From NCBI RefSeq assembly GCF_027563465.1, contig NZ_JAPFQA010000002.1, positions 310,001 to 374,000 of the forward strand: DNA of 64,000 bases, read 5' to 3'. The stretch comes from Mesorhizobium qingshengii. Its GTDB lineage: Bacteria > Pseudomonadota > Alphaproteobacteria > Rhizobiales > Rhizobiaceae. Positions within the stretch are counted from its first letter, which is position 1. The number at the start of each line of letters is the position of its first letter. Below the pieces are notes generated by a model. That model did no database searches. It had not been told where the DNA came from and was given only the letters and a program-made list of their open reading frames with translations. Made by a program: the position numbers and the translations under genes. This document shows positions 45,057 to 53,986 of this stretch, piece after piece.

Positions 45057-46544
45057 ATGAACGAAATCACACAAGCGGAGGAAAGGATCGGCGCGGCGGC
45101 CAGCGACGTGCGCACGGTGCCGCTGTCGCGCGGCCTGTCGACAAAGCTGCTGCTCTTGACCATCGTCTTCGTGCTTCTGGCCGAGGTGCTCATCTTCCTG
45201 CCCTGGATCGCCAGCTACCGGCTGAGCTGGCTCAAGGAGCGGCTGAGCACGGCCGCGGCGGTGTCGATCGTGCTGGTGCAAGGTGAGCCCACCTCGCTGT
45301 CGCGCGCGGCCCAGAACGACGTGCTGATGGCAATCGGCGCCAAGGCGATCGCGGTGCGCGACGGCGGCGTCTCGCGCCTTCTGGTGGTGGCCGAGATGCC
45401 GCCGCAGGTCGACGAACACATCGACATCGCCAACATCGGCATGATCAAGGGCATGACCGGCGCGCTGGACACGCTGTTTTTTGGCGGCAACCGGATGCTG
45501 CGCGTCTTCGGGCCGGTCGGCGACAGCGACAAGGAGTTCGAGCTGATCATGCCGGACACCCCCCTGCGCAACGCCATGCTCATCTACTCACGCAACGTCG
45601 CCTTCGTGTCGCTGCTGATCTCGCTGTTCACCGCAATGCTGGTCTATGCCGCCATCGACCTGATCATGATCGGGCCGATCCGGACGATGACCCGATCGAT
45701 GCTGTCCTTCTCCGAAGCCCCTGACGATCCAGGACGCATCATCCACCCCGCCGCCCGCGCCGACGAGATCGGCGTTGCCGAGCGCGAACTGTCGCAGATG
45801 CAGGAACGGCTGCAGAAGATGCTTGCCGAGCAGAAGCACCTTGCCGACCTTGGCCTCGCGGTCTCGAAGATCAACCATGACATGCGCAACATCCTGGCGT
45901 CGGCGCAGCTGATGTCGGACCGCCTGCGCCAGGTCAAGGACCCGACCGTGCAGGCCTTCGCGCCGAAACTGCTGCGCGCGCTCGATCGCGCCGTGTCCTA
46001 TTCCGAAGGCGTGCTGGCCTATGGCCGCACCCAGGAGCCGCCGCCGGCGCGCCGCAGGCTGCGGCTGCATCAACTGGTCGAGGACGTCCATGGCCTGCTC
46101 GATACGGAAGGCGGTATCGAGTTCGTCAACGCCGTCGACCTGACCTTCGAGGTGGACGCCGATTCCGACCAGTTGTTCAGGGTGCTGACCAACCTTTGCC
46201 GCAACGCCGTGCAGGCGATGGCGGCGGATACGGAGAACGCCATCGTGCGCCGCCTGGCCGTGTCGGCCGTGCGCCTGGGCAGTGTCAGCCGCATTGCCGT
46301 CACCGACACCGGCCCCGGCCTGCCGCCAAAGGCGCGAGAGAACCTATTCGCGGCCTTTCGCGGCTCGGCGCGCAGCGGCGGCACCGGCCTTGGCCTGGCA
46401 ATCGCGCACGAGCTGATCCGGGCGCACGGCGGCACGGTGGAACTGGTCGAGAGCATTGGCGGGCGCACGACATTCGCGGTCACCATTCCCGACCAGCCGG
46501 TGCGGCTCGATCAGGCCCGCAACGGCCTGCGCCGGCCGGCATGA
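45057..46544 (+). CDS. membrane sensor histidine kinase (orphan)
   Basis: A 495-residue kinase with two transmembrane helices (about 30-52 and 182-205) enclosing a 130-residue periplasmic sensor region, a HAMP-like linker to about 255, and a dimerisation domain with phospho-accepting His274 in SKINHDMRNIL. The ATPase domain has the N box near LTNLCRNAVQAM and G boxes DTGPGLP and GGTGLGLAIA. The H-box lacks the usual HE(L/F)R(T/N)P, as in HPK4-like or stand-alone kinases. No response regulator gene adjoins it; the signal and partner are unknown. Confidence 0.9.
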   Translation: MNEITQAEERIGAAASDVRTVPLSRGLSTKLLLLTIVFVLLAEVLIFLPWIASYRLSWLKERLSTAAAVSIVLVQGEPTSLSRAAQNDVLMAIGAKAIAVRDGGVSRLLVVAEMPPQVDEHIDIANIGMIKGMTGALDTLFFGGNRMLRVFGPVGDSDKEFELIMPDTPLRNAMLIYSRNVAFVSLLISLFTAMLVYAAIDLIMIGPIRTMTRSMLSFSEAPDDPGRIIHPAARADEIGVAERELSQMQERLQKMLAEQKHLADLGLAVSKINHDMRNILASAQLMSDRLRQVKDPTVQAFAPKLLRALDRAVSYSEGVLAYGRTQEPPPARRRLRLHQLVEDVHGLLDTEGGIEFVNAVDLTFEVDADSDQLFRVLTNLCRNAVQAMAADTENAIVRRLAVSAVRLGSVSRIAVTDTGPGLPPKARENLFAAFRGSARSGGTGLGLAIAHELIRAHGGTVELVESIGGRTTFAVTIPDQPVRLDQARNGLRRPA

Positions 46545-46778
46545 CGATTCGGGCGCTGTCTTCGCCCCGATTGCCTGCCTCCCAAGACCGATGCTCCACG
46601 AGACTTCGAGCTGTTTCGAAGCGCCGGAACCCGAACTGTCGTCACTCGCTGACATGCCTGCGACAAAACTTTTGCCGGATCGGCTTGCTTTTCGGAAATT
46701 CAGTCGCTAGGGAACAGCTCACATTCGCGGTCGGTCCTCAGGATCGGATCGTGGGTCATGGAAAGCATGGCCTGTTGC

Positions 46779-46855
46779 GCGCCCGTAGCTCAGCTGGATA
46801 GAGCACCAGACTACGAATCTGGGGGTCAGGAGTTCGAATCTCTTCGGGCGCGCCA
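46779..46855 (+). tRNA. tRNA-Arg (anticodon ACG)
   Basis: 77 bases with acceptor stem GCGCCCG/CGGGCGC, discriminator G and encoded CCA (46853-46855). The D arm is GCTCAGCTGGATAGAGC, the anticodon stem-loop CCAGACTACGAATCTGG has anticodon ACG, and the T arm contains GTTCGAATC. It reads CGU/CGC/CGA after A-to-I editing at position 34. It marks the left border of a patchy block (47-50.8 kb), though no repeat of its 3' end was found there. Confidence 0.97.
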
Positions 46856-47026
46856 TCTCACCACCATTCCAGACCAAAATGGGCACCCAGGCCGCGCATT
46901 TGACCCGACGAGAACGCTCACGCCTCTCGCCCATGAGGTCGCTGGGTGGACACCAGGCCCTTCGGCGTGCCCGGTCGCCGCAAACGCTGGACAACTAAGA
47001 CACGCAAAGACCGCTCACACGGTGAA

Positions 47027-48226
47027 TTACTCGGGATAAACCTCACCGCCCTCCGGCGGCGCCTTGTGGAAAAGGATGAATACCAAGGGGTTGCCGGGCT
47101 CGGACATTGCGTCGCTGCGCTTGCCCGTCATCTCTCCAGCCACGCCGCTTGCATACTCCGCAACCACTTCGCCGAAGCTGTCGCGCTGGATGGCCACCTT
47201 CTGTCCGGCTTCGACCTTGTCGTTGAGCTTGACCAGATACTCGACCAACCCGCCCGCGCTTGCCAGGATCGGGAACGCGCTGTTGCCGGTAAAAACAGCC
47301 AAGTCCTTGCCTGTGCGTCCCATCGGGCCGGCCAGGATGCCGTGATGCTTGAGGACGTTCATCGTGCCTTCCACGAACAGGGAGATCATCTCGAGGTCCA
47401 GAACGCGCGCAGCACCGATCTCCGCACAGAAGGATGGGATGCCCGCGTCGATAAACGCGTTATGCAGGACACCGGGATATGTATGATTGTCGAAGATCTG
47501 GCCGATGGGGTAAAGGTCCACCATCGCCTTGATCTCGGGCACATCCATGCTGGCAATATTGAATGCGGTGACATCGAAGCCGGTTGTCCCGGTATGGAAG
47601 TCGATCGCGAAGTCGGCGTTCGGCCGGAGCAGCCGATTGAACAGGAGCCCGGCGTGTCGGCTGGCCGCCGTGACACCGTTCTCGTTCCCGGGCCATTCCC
47701 TGTTCATGTCGGTCAGATCATTGCCCCTGCCCGAATTGGGCCATCTGCGCTGCATGCCTTCCAAGGCCGGGCGGGCCACGTCCGTGACCGCCATCACCGT
47801 GCCCGACATCTGCGTCGGATCGAGCTGGTTCATCACGGTCTGGACGGTATGGATGGAGCTCATCTCGTCGCCATGCACGCCACTGACCAGGACGACGCGC
47901 TTACCCGGCTTCGTCCCCTTGGCGACCGTCACGGATACATACCAATGCTGTCCGGTGGGCATCTCCACGCCCTGAAAATACAAAAGATGCTTCTGCCCAG
48001 GCTCGAGGTCGTTAACGTCGAGCGCGCTGACGACCTTCTTCCCCTGGATCACATCGCCGGTATAGACCGTTCCCTGCCCAGATGCGGCGGCGGCGGACGC
48101 AGCCGCTTTGTCCTGGGCATTCGCAGCACCAGCGCTGACGGCGAGGGCAGCCGTCGCGCCAACCGTGGCGATAGATGCGATTATGAAATCGCGGCGATCG
48201 AGGCCTTCTCTAGGATTGTCCGACAT
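47027..48226 (-). CDS. Tat-exported M14-type succinylglutamate desuccinylase/aspartoacylase-like protein
   Basis: A 399-residue protein with a twin-arginine signal (DRRDFIIASIATVGATAAL, cleavage probably after ANA near residue 37). The catalytic domain shows SGVHGDEMSS with the His/Glu zinc pair, DMNREWPG and DFHTGTTGFD with the third zinc His, as in the AstE/AspA metallo-amidohydrolase family. A C-terminal beta domain follows near 300. Periplasmic location is unusual for this family, whose known members act on N-acyl amino acids in the cytoplasm. The substrate is unknown. AAGGA precedes ATG 48226. Confidence 0.83.
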   Translation of the reverse strand: MSDNPREGLDRRDFIIASIATVGATAALAVSAGAANAQDKAAASAAAASGQGTVYTGDVIQGKKVVSALDVNDLEPGQKHLLYFQGVEMPTGQHWYVSVTVAKGTKPGKRVVLVSGVHGDEMSSIHTVQTVMNQLDPTQMSGTVMAVTDVARPALEGMQRRWPNSGRGNDLTDMNREWPGNENGVTAASRHAGLLFNRLLRPNADFAIDFHTGTTGFDVTAFNIASMDVPEIKAMVDLYPIGQIFDNHTYPGVLHNAFIDAGIPSFCAEIGAARVLDLEMISLFVEGTMNVLKHHGILAGPMGRTGKDLAVFTGNSAFPILASAGGLVEYLVKLNDKVEAGQKVAIQRDSFGEVVAEYASGVAGEMTGKRSDAMSEPGNPLVFILFHKAPPEGGEVYPE

Positions 48227-48514
48227 GATTGAGGTCCTTTGTGATTTGAAAAGCTGCGTTGGAACAACGGCATGCCCATAGGTCACAAAAATCCCGCCCG
48301 ACTTACGCCACAACCATGTTCCTAACCTCGCAAAGTTGCAAGATTTCCGCGGAGCTCGACGGCTATTTCAGGGCGCTCCGGCGCAGACATGGTTCTCAGT
48401 TTCATCGTCGCTGGGGCGCCGTTCAACTCCTGAAGGCATGCGGCAAGCCAGAGACGGGGTTCCGTCCGCCGACGAGATTGGCGGGGGCAAGACGATGCGT
48501 CCCCACGGGCCAAT

Positions 48515-49306
48515 CTAGAAGTGCCATATATCCCGCTGCTTCCACAGATCGATCGGGGCGCGCCAAAGCCGGTATCTGGCCGCCTGCTCGATTTGCTGGC
48601 TTACGCCGAGGCGGGCATTGCCCGCGAAGAAAGCCTCCAGCCGCCTGCGGGCAAAGAGCTTCCTTCCCCTGGTGTTGTAATTGCGGATGGGTAGCCGGTG
48701 GCGGCTGATTGTCCTCCCATGTCGGGAAAGCGCCACGCCAATGCAGAATTGTTCCGTGGTGTGCACCTTCACGACACCAATCATCTGTTCGATGGCATGA
48801 TAAGCGTCGGTCAAAGCGGGAAGATTGGAATTGTGAACGCCCAGGACGCCGCTGTTCCACATCGGTTCGTGTCCCGTGAGCGTGTAGTCGCCCAGCAAGA
48901 ACCCCTTGTCCGCGATCGCGCGATAGGCCGCCTTTGGCGTTCCTTCGGATTTTCTCATGATGGAGTGCGACGGAGAAATTCGGCTGAAACAGCTCGAAAT
49001 GTCGCCGACCGGGTACATGTCCGTATCCATGAAGAACAGACGGTCGCAGCGCTGCAACAATTGAATGATACCGGCGGCCTTGATCCCGAAAATGTATCGG
49101 TCGCCAAATGACATCTCGGTTTTTTTCCTGGCGGTAAGTTCAATCGCTTCGATTGGGTATCCATCAAAAACCGAAGGCCTATCGGTCAAGACCTTGATAT
49201 TTGCGCTCGGGCGGTAATGCAGCAGCCGAAGTGCGCTGAAGAGCGCTCCGCGCGCGTACAACTCGTCCGCGCCGAACGCAACATAACCGAAACTGTCCAA
49301 GCCCAT
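48515..49306 (-). CDS. putative GT-A fold glycosyltransferase
   Basis: A 263-residue protein with FGADELYARGALFSALRLLHY at the start and RLFFMDTDMYPVGDIS containing a DTD motif (94-96), the metal and nucleotide-sugar site of GT-A enzymes. LGDYTLTGHEPMWNSGVLG near 142-160 resembles the second part of GT8-like active sites. No membrane segment. It probably modifies a surface glycan. It is divergent from the FkbM methyltransferase, another surface-carbohydrate gene. Confidence 0.65.
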   Translation of the reverse strand: MGLDSFGYVAFGADELYARGALFSALRLLHYRPSANIKVLTDRPSVFDGYPIEAIELTARKKTEMSFGDRYIFGIKAAGIIQLLQRCDRLFFMDTDMYPVGDISSCFSRISPSHSIMRKSEGTPKAAYRAIADKGFLLGDYTLTGHEPMWNSGVLGVHNSNLPALTDAYHAIEQMIGVVKVHTTEQFCIGVALSRHGRTISRHRLPIRNYNTRGRKLFARRRLEAFFAGNARLGVSQQIEQAARYRLWRAPIDLWKQRDIWHF

Positions 49307-49666
49307 CGGCGGTCTATAGGGGCGCCTGGATTTGGCGTCAACTTTCCCCCATCATCATCCGAAAACCCATGGGCCGCAACGTCGCGGCCGATCTCGCGCG
49401 ACTGTTGCCTGACACGTGAAAGACCATTGTCGCCGGCATGATCAAGACACGAGCCAGTCCGGGATGGACGCTCGTTTGGCGAAGCGGAGAAGGCCATCGA
49501 CTTACGGGTCGCGGCAAATCCAGGGCTTCTGCGCATGAGATGGTTGCAAGGACGCGGCCTTTAGCGCTACAGATATCCACTGCGAATTCCCCGTAAAAAG
49601 GTGCATTTTACTACATATTGTATTTCCTCTTATTCCGCATTGTAGAAATTGCTTAAGAGCCCACCC
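49307..49666. other. divergent intergenic region with an AT-rich end
   Basis: 360 bases between the glycosyltransferase and FkbM genes. Short minus-strand frames (up to 80 codons, 49338-49580) have no ribosome site and no family resemblance. The right 80 bases are distinctly AT-rich (runs such as TTTTACTACATATTGTATTT) and probably hold the promoter of the FkbM gene. Confidence 0.5.
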
Positions 49667-50512
49667 ATGAAATTATTTCGCACCCTTGAAAGAGCGCTTC
49701 GTCGTTTGCGTGATAAAGTGTTTTCGGGACTTCGAACCTTTGATGGGTTCAGGTATTTCAGCCTACTGACGATTAATGAAGATATAGTCTTGGTCACCAG
49801 GCAATTTTCGGATCATCGTCTTATTTTTTCCCCACATGAGGCAATTGGGAGGAATTTGTTCAAGGATGGTCATTACCAGCGTGATTTGGCCGACAGAGTC
49901 CTGGAGATTATCGGAGATACGACCGGCAGAATACTTTTGGAGATCGGTGCTAATATCGGTACGCATAGTATCTACTTGACGCGCAGCGACCGGTTCGACC
50001 GGTTGATTTGCATCGAACCGGCCCTCAGCAACATCCAACTCTTGAAGCACAATCTGCTTCTCAACAATTTGAACGATCGGACAACCGTTGTTGAGTGCGC
50101 GGTTGGTGATCACGACGGAGTCGTTGATTTCTATTTCAACGAAAAGAATTTCGGCGCAAGCAGTATAACGAAGCCTGATGATGGGACGTACTCTGTCCAA
50201 GTCTCGCTTCGTCGCGTGGACAGCATTCTGCGTGAGATCGACGTCAGCCCCGACGATATCGGCCTTGTCTGGATGGATATCGAGGGAGCCGAACCAGAGG
50301 CGATGAAGTCCATGAAGGAACTGGTTGATCGTCGCGTTCCCATTTTAATGGAGTATGTCCCGTCTCGGTATGGTCCGTCAAAGGCAACTGAGATGACCAC
50401 ATACCTGGCCCAACATTATGGGCGTTGCGTCGTCTTCGGCGGGCGGTCCGAAAGAGAGATGGACATCCGCAATTTGCCCGATGGGACGAACGACATTCTT
50501 CTGCTGCCGTAG
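49667..50512 (+). CDS. FkbM family SAM-dependent methyltransferase
   Basis: A 281-residue methyltransferase. SAM motif I is LLEIGANIGTHSIYLT (about 88-103), ICIEPALSN follows near 113, and LVWMDIEGAEPEAMKSM near 205-221 is the FkbM motif. These enzymes often O-methylate sugars of surface polysaccharides. The DNA is clearly AT-richer and uses different codons from neighbouring genes, suggesting recent transfer. ATG 49667 was chosen; a TTG six codons upstream is possible. Confidence 0.85.
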   Translation: MKLFRTLERALRRLRDKVFSGLRTFDGFRYFSLLTINEDIVLVTRQFSDHRLIFSPHEAIGRNLFKDGHYQRDLADRVLEIIGDTTGRILLEIGANIGTHSIYLTRSDRFDRLICIEPALSNIQLLKHNLLLNNLNDRTTVVECAVGDHDGVVDFYFNEKNFGASSITKPDDGTYSVQVSLRRVDSILREIDVSPDDIGLVWMDIEGAEPEAMKSMKELVDRRVPILMEYVPSRYGPSKATEMTTYLAQHYGRCVVFGGRSEREMDIRNLPDGTNDILLLP

Positions 50513-50599
50513 GGCCGGCCCGACGACACACTTCGAGCATACCGCGCGGCAACAGGGTCGCTTCGGCGGCCCTTTTTCTTTCCCACAACCTCAAGAGGC

Positions 50600-50806
50600 T
50601 ACCCTGGACCGCAATTTCGCGCCGGGCGCTTGCGCTCGTGACCGGCACTGGCCTTGCCGTTGCCGCAGTCGCCGGCGCGAGCCGGGCGGCCGGATGAACT
50701 GGCCGCAGCGGTCGTGTGTTCCTGGCATCGGAAGGCGCCAACTATGTCAACGGCGCCCTGCCCGGTGGTCGACGGCGGCACCAGGCTTCAGGAGCGCAAG
50801 GGCTGA
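50600..50806 (+). pseudogene. remnant of a short-chain dehydrogenase/reductase
   Basis: The translation from 50716 reads VFLASEGANYVNGAL, then after a one-base shift VVDGGTRLQERKG and a stop at 50806. This is the usual C-terminus of SDR enzymes (FLASdeAsYVNGa...VDGG). Just upstream, ALVTGTGLAVAAVAGASRAAG (about 50630-50695) may be a relic of the SDR N-terminus (ALVTGgg.GiG.A.A). The body of the enzyme, about 150 residues, is missing. It supports decay or rearrangement in this block. Confidence 0.6.
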
Positions 50807-50839
50807 AGCCCTGCCCGGCATCAGGTCAGTCGGCCCCGC

Positions 50840-51541
50840 TCACGACGCCCTGGCCAGGAAATTCTGGTAGTCCGACTTGGCCTGCAGCAGGCGCAGCACA
50901 TTGTCGCGCGAACCCCGCACATGGGCGCGCGCCAGGGTGCCGGCGCGGCTGGCGTCGCCGGCACAGATGGCGTCGACGATCTCGGCGTGCTCGTCGCGGG
51001 CGATCTTCCATTCGTCCAGCCACAGGAGTTCCGTCCACACATAGTGCTGGCACTTGTCGAGGATGCCGCACAGCATGCCGTGCAGCATGGCATTGCCACT
51101 GATCTGCGCAATCACGCGGTGCAGGTCGATGCCGACCTCGAGCTCCTGGAACTTCTCCCGTGTGGTGCGGTCCGGAATGGTGGCCAACCGCTCGCATTCG
51201 GCGAGCATGGCGCGCAGCCGTGCCTTGTCCTTCTCGGTCGCGGCGGCGGCAGCCAGTTCGGTCGCATGGCCGTCGAGCAGTTCGCGGATCTCGAAAGCCT
51301 CGCGGAACATGTTGATGTCGAACTCGGTAACGACATAGCCCTGGCGCGGCCGGCCGGTGACCAGTCCATCGCGTTCGAGGCGGTTGAAGGCTTCGCGCAC
51401 CGGCGTGCGGCTGACATTGAGCCTGACGGCAATGTCGTTCTCGGTGACGCGCGAGCCCGGTGGAATCTGGCCGGTCACGATCATCGCCTTGAGCGCGGAG
51501 TAGACCGAGTCGCGCAGCGTGTTTTTGGTTTCCTTGGCCAA
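50840..51541 (-). CDS. GntR family regulator (FCD domain) of the polyamine-type ABC operon
   Basis: A 233-residue FadR-subfamily repressor. The winged helix (about 10-72) contains ENDIAVRLNVSRTPVREAFNRLERDGLV split across helices 2 and 3. The all-alpha FCD ligand domain follows, with metal-site residues in EVGIDLHRVIAQISGN (His) and the C-terminal HVRGSRDN. It is divergent from the ABC operon. The palindrome TTGTATACAA at 51718-51727, just downstream of that operon's promoter, is a typical FCD-GntR site. Confidence 0.92.
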   Translation of the reverse strand: MAKETKNTLRDSVYSALKAMIVTGQIPPGSRVTENDIAVRLNVSRTPVREAFNRLERDGLVTGRPRQGYVVTEFDINMFREAFEIRELLDGHATELAAAAATEKDKARLRAMLAECERLATIPDRTTREKFQELEVGIDLHRVIAQISGNAMLHGMLCGILDKCQHYVWTELLWLDEWKIARDEHAEIVDAICAGDASRAGTLARAHVRGSRDNVLRLLQAKSDYQNFLARAS

Positions 51542-51684
51542 GTCCCGTTTCCAGTTCTCCGGTCTTTCCGCCGGAAGTCGATGTGTTCTAACGCATAGCT
51601 GTATTCAAAGTCGGCGCGATTTGCCATGTCCGACGCCTCGTCTTCCCAGCCACGCTCGAAGCTCCCAGGCGACGCCGACCGGTG

Positions 51685-51713
51685 TTGACATCGCCGATCC
51701 GCAAGCTACACTC
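51685..51713 (+). promoter_or_regulatory. promoter of the polyamine-type ABC operon
   Basis: TTGACA (51685-51690), 17 bases, TACACT (51708-51713). The predicted start falls at the GntR palindrome. Confidence 0.75.
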
Positions 51714-51717
51714 AAAA

Positions 51718-51727
51718 TTGTATACAA
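51718..51727. promoter_or_regulatory. GntR operator
   Basis: TTGTATACAA is a perfect palindrome covering the predicted transcription start of the ABC operon. FCD-type GntR proteins commonly bind (T)TGTATACA(A). Binding here would block initiation. Confidence 0.75.
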
Positions 51728-51777
51728 AATAGCATGCGAAATCAAAAATAATGGGAACACCGGTTGGAGAGCCGAAA

Positions 51778-52818
51778 ATGAACAGGACAAGAAGCGTTAG
51801 CATTCTCGCGGTTGCCGGCCTCATGGCCGCCGTCGCGCCGCCCGCCATGGCGGGCGATACCATCACCGTCGCCTCCTGGGGCGGCACCTATCAGGAGGCG
51901 GAGACCAAGGCCTTCTTCAAGCCAACCGCCGATGCGCTCGGCATCACCATCAAGGAAGACACCACCAACGGCCTCGACGATGTGCGCCTGCAGGTGACCG
52001 GCAATGCCGTGAAGTGGGACATCACCGAACTTGGCGCCGACGAATGCGCGCGTGGCTCGAAGGAAGGGCTGTTCGAGAAGCTCGACTACGGCATCATCGA
52101 CAAGAGCGGCATCAACCCGAAGCTGGTGCATGACGACTGGGTCGGCATTTCCTACACTTCCGTCGTGCTCATCTACCGGACCGATGTCTTCGGCGACAAG
52201 GGCCCGAAGACATGGGCCGACTTCTGGAACGTGGAAAAGTTTCCGGGACGGCGCGCGCTGAGCGGCAGCCAGGCGACCGAAACGCTGAGCGTCGCGGCAC
52301 TCGCCAACGGTATTCCAATCGACAAGGTCTATCCGGTCGACATCGATGGCGCACTGAAATCCGTCGACAAGATCCGTGGCCACATCGATGCCTGGTGGAC
52401 CTCCGGCGCCCAGGCCATGCAACTGGTGAAGGATGGCGAGGTCGACATGGCGAGCATCTGGAACGGCCGAGCCGGCACCCTGAAGAAGGAAGGCGCGCCG
52501 ATCAGCTTCTCCTTCGACCAGGGCGTTCTCACCGCCGACTGCATGGTCATCCCCAAGGGCGCCAAGAACAAGGCTGCCGCGATGAAGGCGCTGGCGATGT
52601 TCGTCAGCCCGCAGCTGCAGGCCAATCTGCCGCTTTATGTCGACAACGGGCCGGTGAACGAGAAGGCCTTCGAGACCGGCAAGATCCCGCAGGACAGGAT
52701 CAAGGACATCAATTCGTCGCCCGAAAACGTCAAGAAACAGGTGCTGCAGGACGCCGCGTTCTGGCGTGACAATCTGGTCGAAGCGACGGAAAAGTTCAAC
52801 AATCTGGTCCAGCAATAG
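51778..52818 (+). CDS. ABC transporter substrate-binding protein (PotD/polyamine type)
   Basis: A 346-residue periplasmic binding protein with a Sec signal (about 1-25, ending AMA). DTITVASWGGTYQEAETKAFF after the signal and VSYTSVVLIYR-like and WADFWNVEKFPGRRAL segments are typical of PotD-like proteins (family 1 polyamine/GABA-type). ATG 51778 is preceded by GGAGAG; an upstream in-frame ATG lies nine codons earlier. It begins an operon of binding protein, ATPase and two permeases, followed by gamma-glutamyltransferase. Confidence 0.9.
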   Translation: MNRTRSVSILAVAGLMAAVAPPAMAGDTITVASWGGTYQEAETKAFFKPTADALGITIKEDTTNGLDDVRLQVTGNAVKWDITELGADECARGSKEGLFEKLDYGIIDKSGINPKLVHDDWVGISYTSVVLIYRTDVFGDKGPKTWADFWNVEKFPGRRALSGSQATETLSVAALANGIPIDKVYPVDIDGALKSVDKIRGHIDAWWTSGAQAMQLVKDGEVDMASIWNGRAGTLKKEGAPISFSFDQGVLTADCMVIPKGAKNKAAAMKALAMFVSPQLQANLPLYVDNGPVNEKAFETGKIPQDRIKDINSSPENVKKQVLQDAAFWRDNLVEATEKFNNLVQQ

Positions 52819-52894
52819 GCTCCGGCCAGAGCCCAAATCACGGCAGGGCGGGCAACCGCTTCGCCCTGCTTCCGCCGCCCCCGCCCAGGAGACG

Positions 52895-53986
52895 ATGATC
52901 TTGTCCATTGCGCCATCCGCGCTGCCGATCAGCATGCGCCGGATCGAGAAACGATTTGGCAGCGTAGCGGTGCTGCGTGACCTGAACCTCGATGTCGCGG
53001 CCGGTGAATTCTTGACGCTGCTCGGCCCCTCCGGATCCGGAAAGACGACACTGCTGATGATCCTGGCGGGCTTTGTGCGGGCCAATGCCGGCTCGATCAA
53101 GGTCGGCGGCGACGAGATCATCACCACGCCGCCGCACAGGCGCAACATCGGCATGGTGTTCCAGAACTATGCGCTGTTCCCGCATATGAACGTCTTCCAC
53201 AACATCGCCTTTCCGCTCAAGCAGCGCGGCGTCGGCGCCGCCGAGACGGCCGAGCGCGTCGAGAAGGCGCTGGATCTGGTGAAGCTCAAGGGCCTGGGCG
53301 AGCGCCGGGTCGACCAGCTCTCCGGCGGCCAGCGCCAGCGCGTGGCGCTGGCGCGCGCCATCGTCTTCGAACCGCGCATCGTGCTGATGGACGAACCCCT
53401 GTCGGCACTCGACAAGGGCCTGCGCGAGCACATGCAGATCGAGCTGCGCGCCCTGCATCGGCGGCTTGGCATGATGACGACGGTCTATGTCACGCACGAC
53501 CAGCGCGAAGCCATCACCATGTCGGACCGCATCGCGGTGATGAACGCCGGACGGATCGAACAACTCGATCGGCCCGAGACCCTCTACGCAACGCCGCGGA
53601 CGCGGTTTGTGGCCGGCTTCATCGGTGAATCGAATTTCATTCCCGTCGAATGCCGCAATGGTTCGGTCTGGTACGAGGACCAGAGAATCCACACCGCCGC
53701 ACCATCGCCGGCACCGGGCCAGCACCTGATGGTGGTGCGGCCGGAAAAGCTGCGGCTGCTCACCGACGCCGAGCCGGCAAGCGGCGTCAATGTGCTCAAT
53801 GCGACGCTCAGCGACATCATCTACCAGGGCGACAGCTTCGTCTGCTACGCGGTGTTGCGCGACGGCCGCCAGCTGACCCTGCGCGACTATTGCCGCAGCG
53901 ACGTGCTGGCCAGAATGCCGGCCCCCGGCCGGCCCGTCACGCTTGGCCTCGACGCCCAGGACACGATCCTGGTGGCGGCCGACTGA
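52895..53986 (+). CDS. ABC transporter ATP-binding protein (PotA type)
   Basis: A 363-residue ATPase. Walker A is GPSGSGKTT near 44, the Q-loop VFQNYALFPHMNV near 88, the signature LSGGQRQRVALARA near 140, and Walker B VLMDEPLSALDK near 161. The C-terminal 120 residues form a TOBE regulatory domain, as in PotA. ATG 52895 follows AGGAG. The first permease gene starts at its last base (TGATG). Confidence 0.95.
   Translation: MILSIAPSALPISMRRIEKRFGSVAVLRDLNLDVAAGEFLTLLGPSGSGKTTLLMILAGFVRANAGSIKVGGDEIITTPPHRRNIGMVFQNYALFPHMNVFHNIAFPLKQRGVGAAETAERVEKALDLVKLKGLGERRVDQLSGGQRQRVALARAIVFEPRIVLMDEPLSALDKGLREHMQIELRALHRRLGMMTTVYVTHDQREAITMSDRIAVMNAGRIEQLDRPETLYATPRTRFVAGFIGESNFIPVECRNGSVWYEDQRIHTAAPSPAPGQHLMVVRPEKLRLLTDAEPASGVNVLNATLSDIIYQGDSFVCYAVLRDGRQLTLRDYCRSDVLARMPAPGRPVTLGLDAQDTILVAAD

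Noticed and set aside
46779..50840. Integrated genomic island using tRNA-Arg as attachment site
   Set aside because: No integrase gene and no repeat of the tRNA 3' end were found in the window; only composition and gene content suggest transfer.
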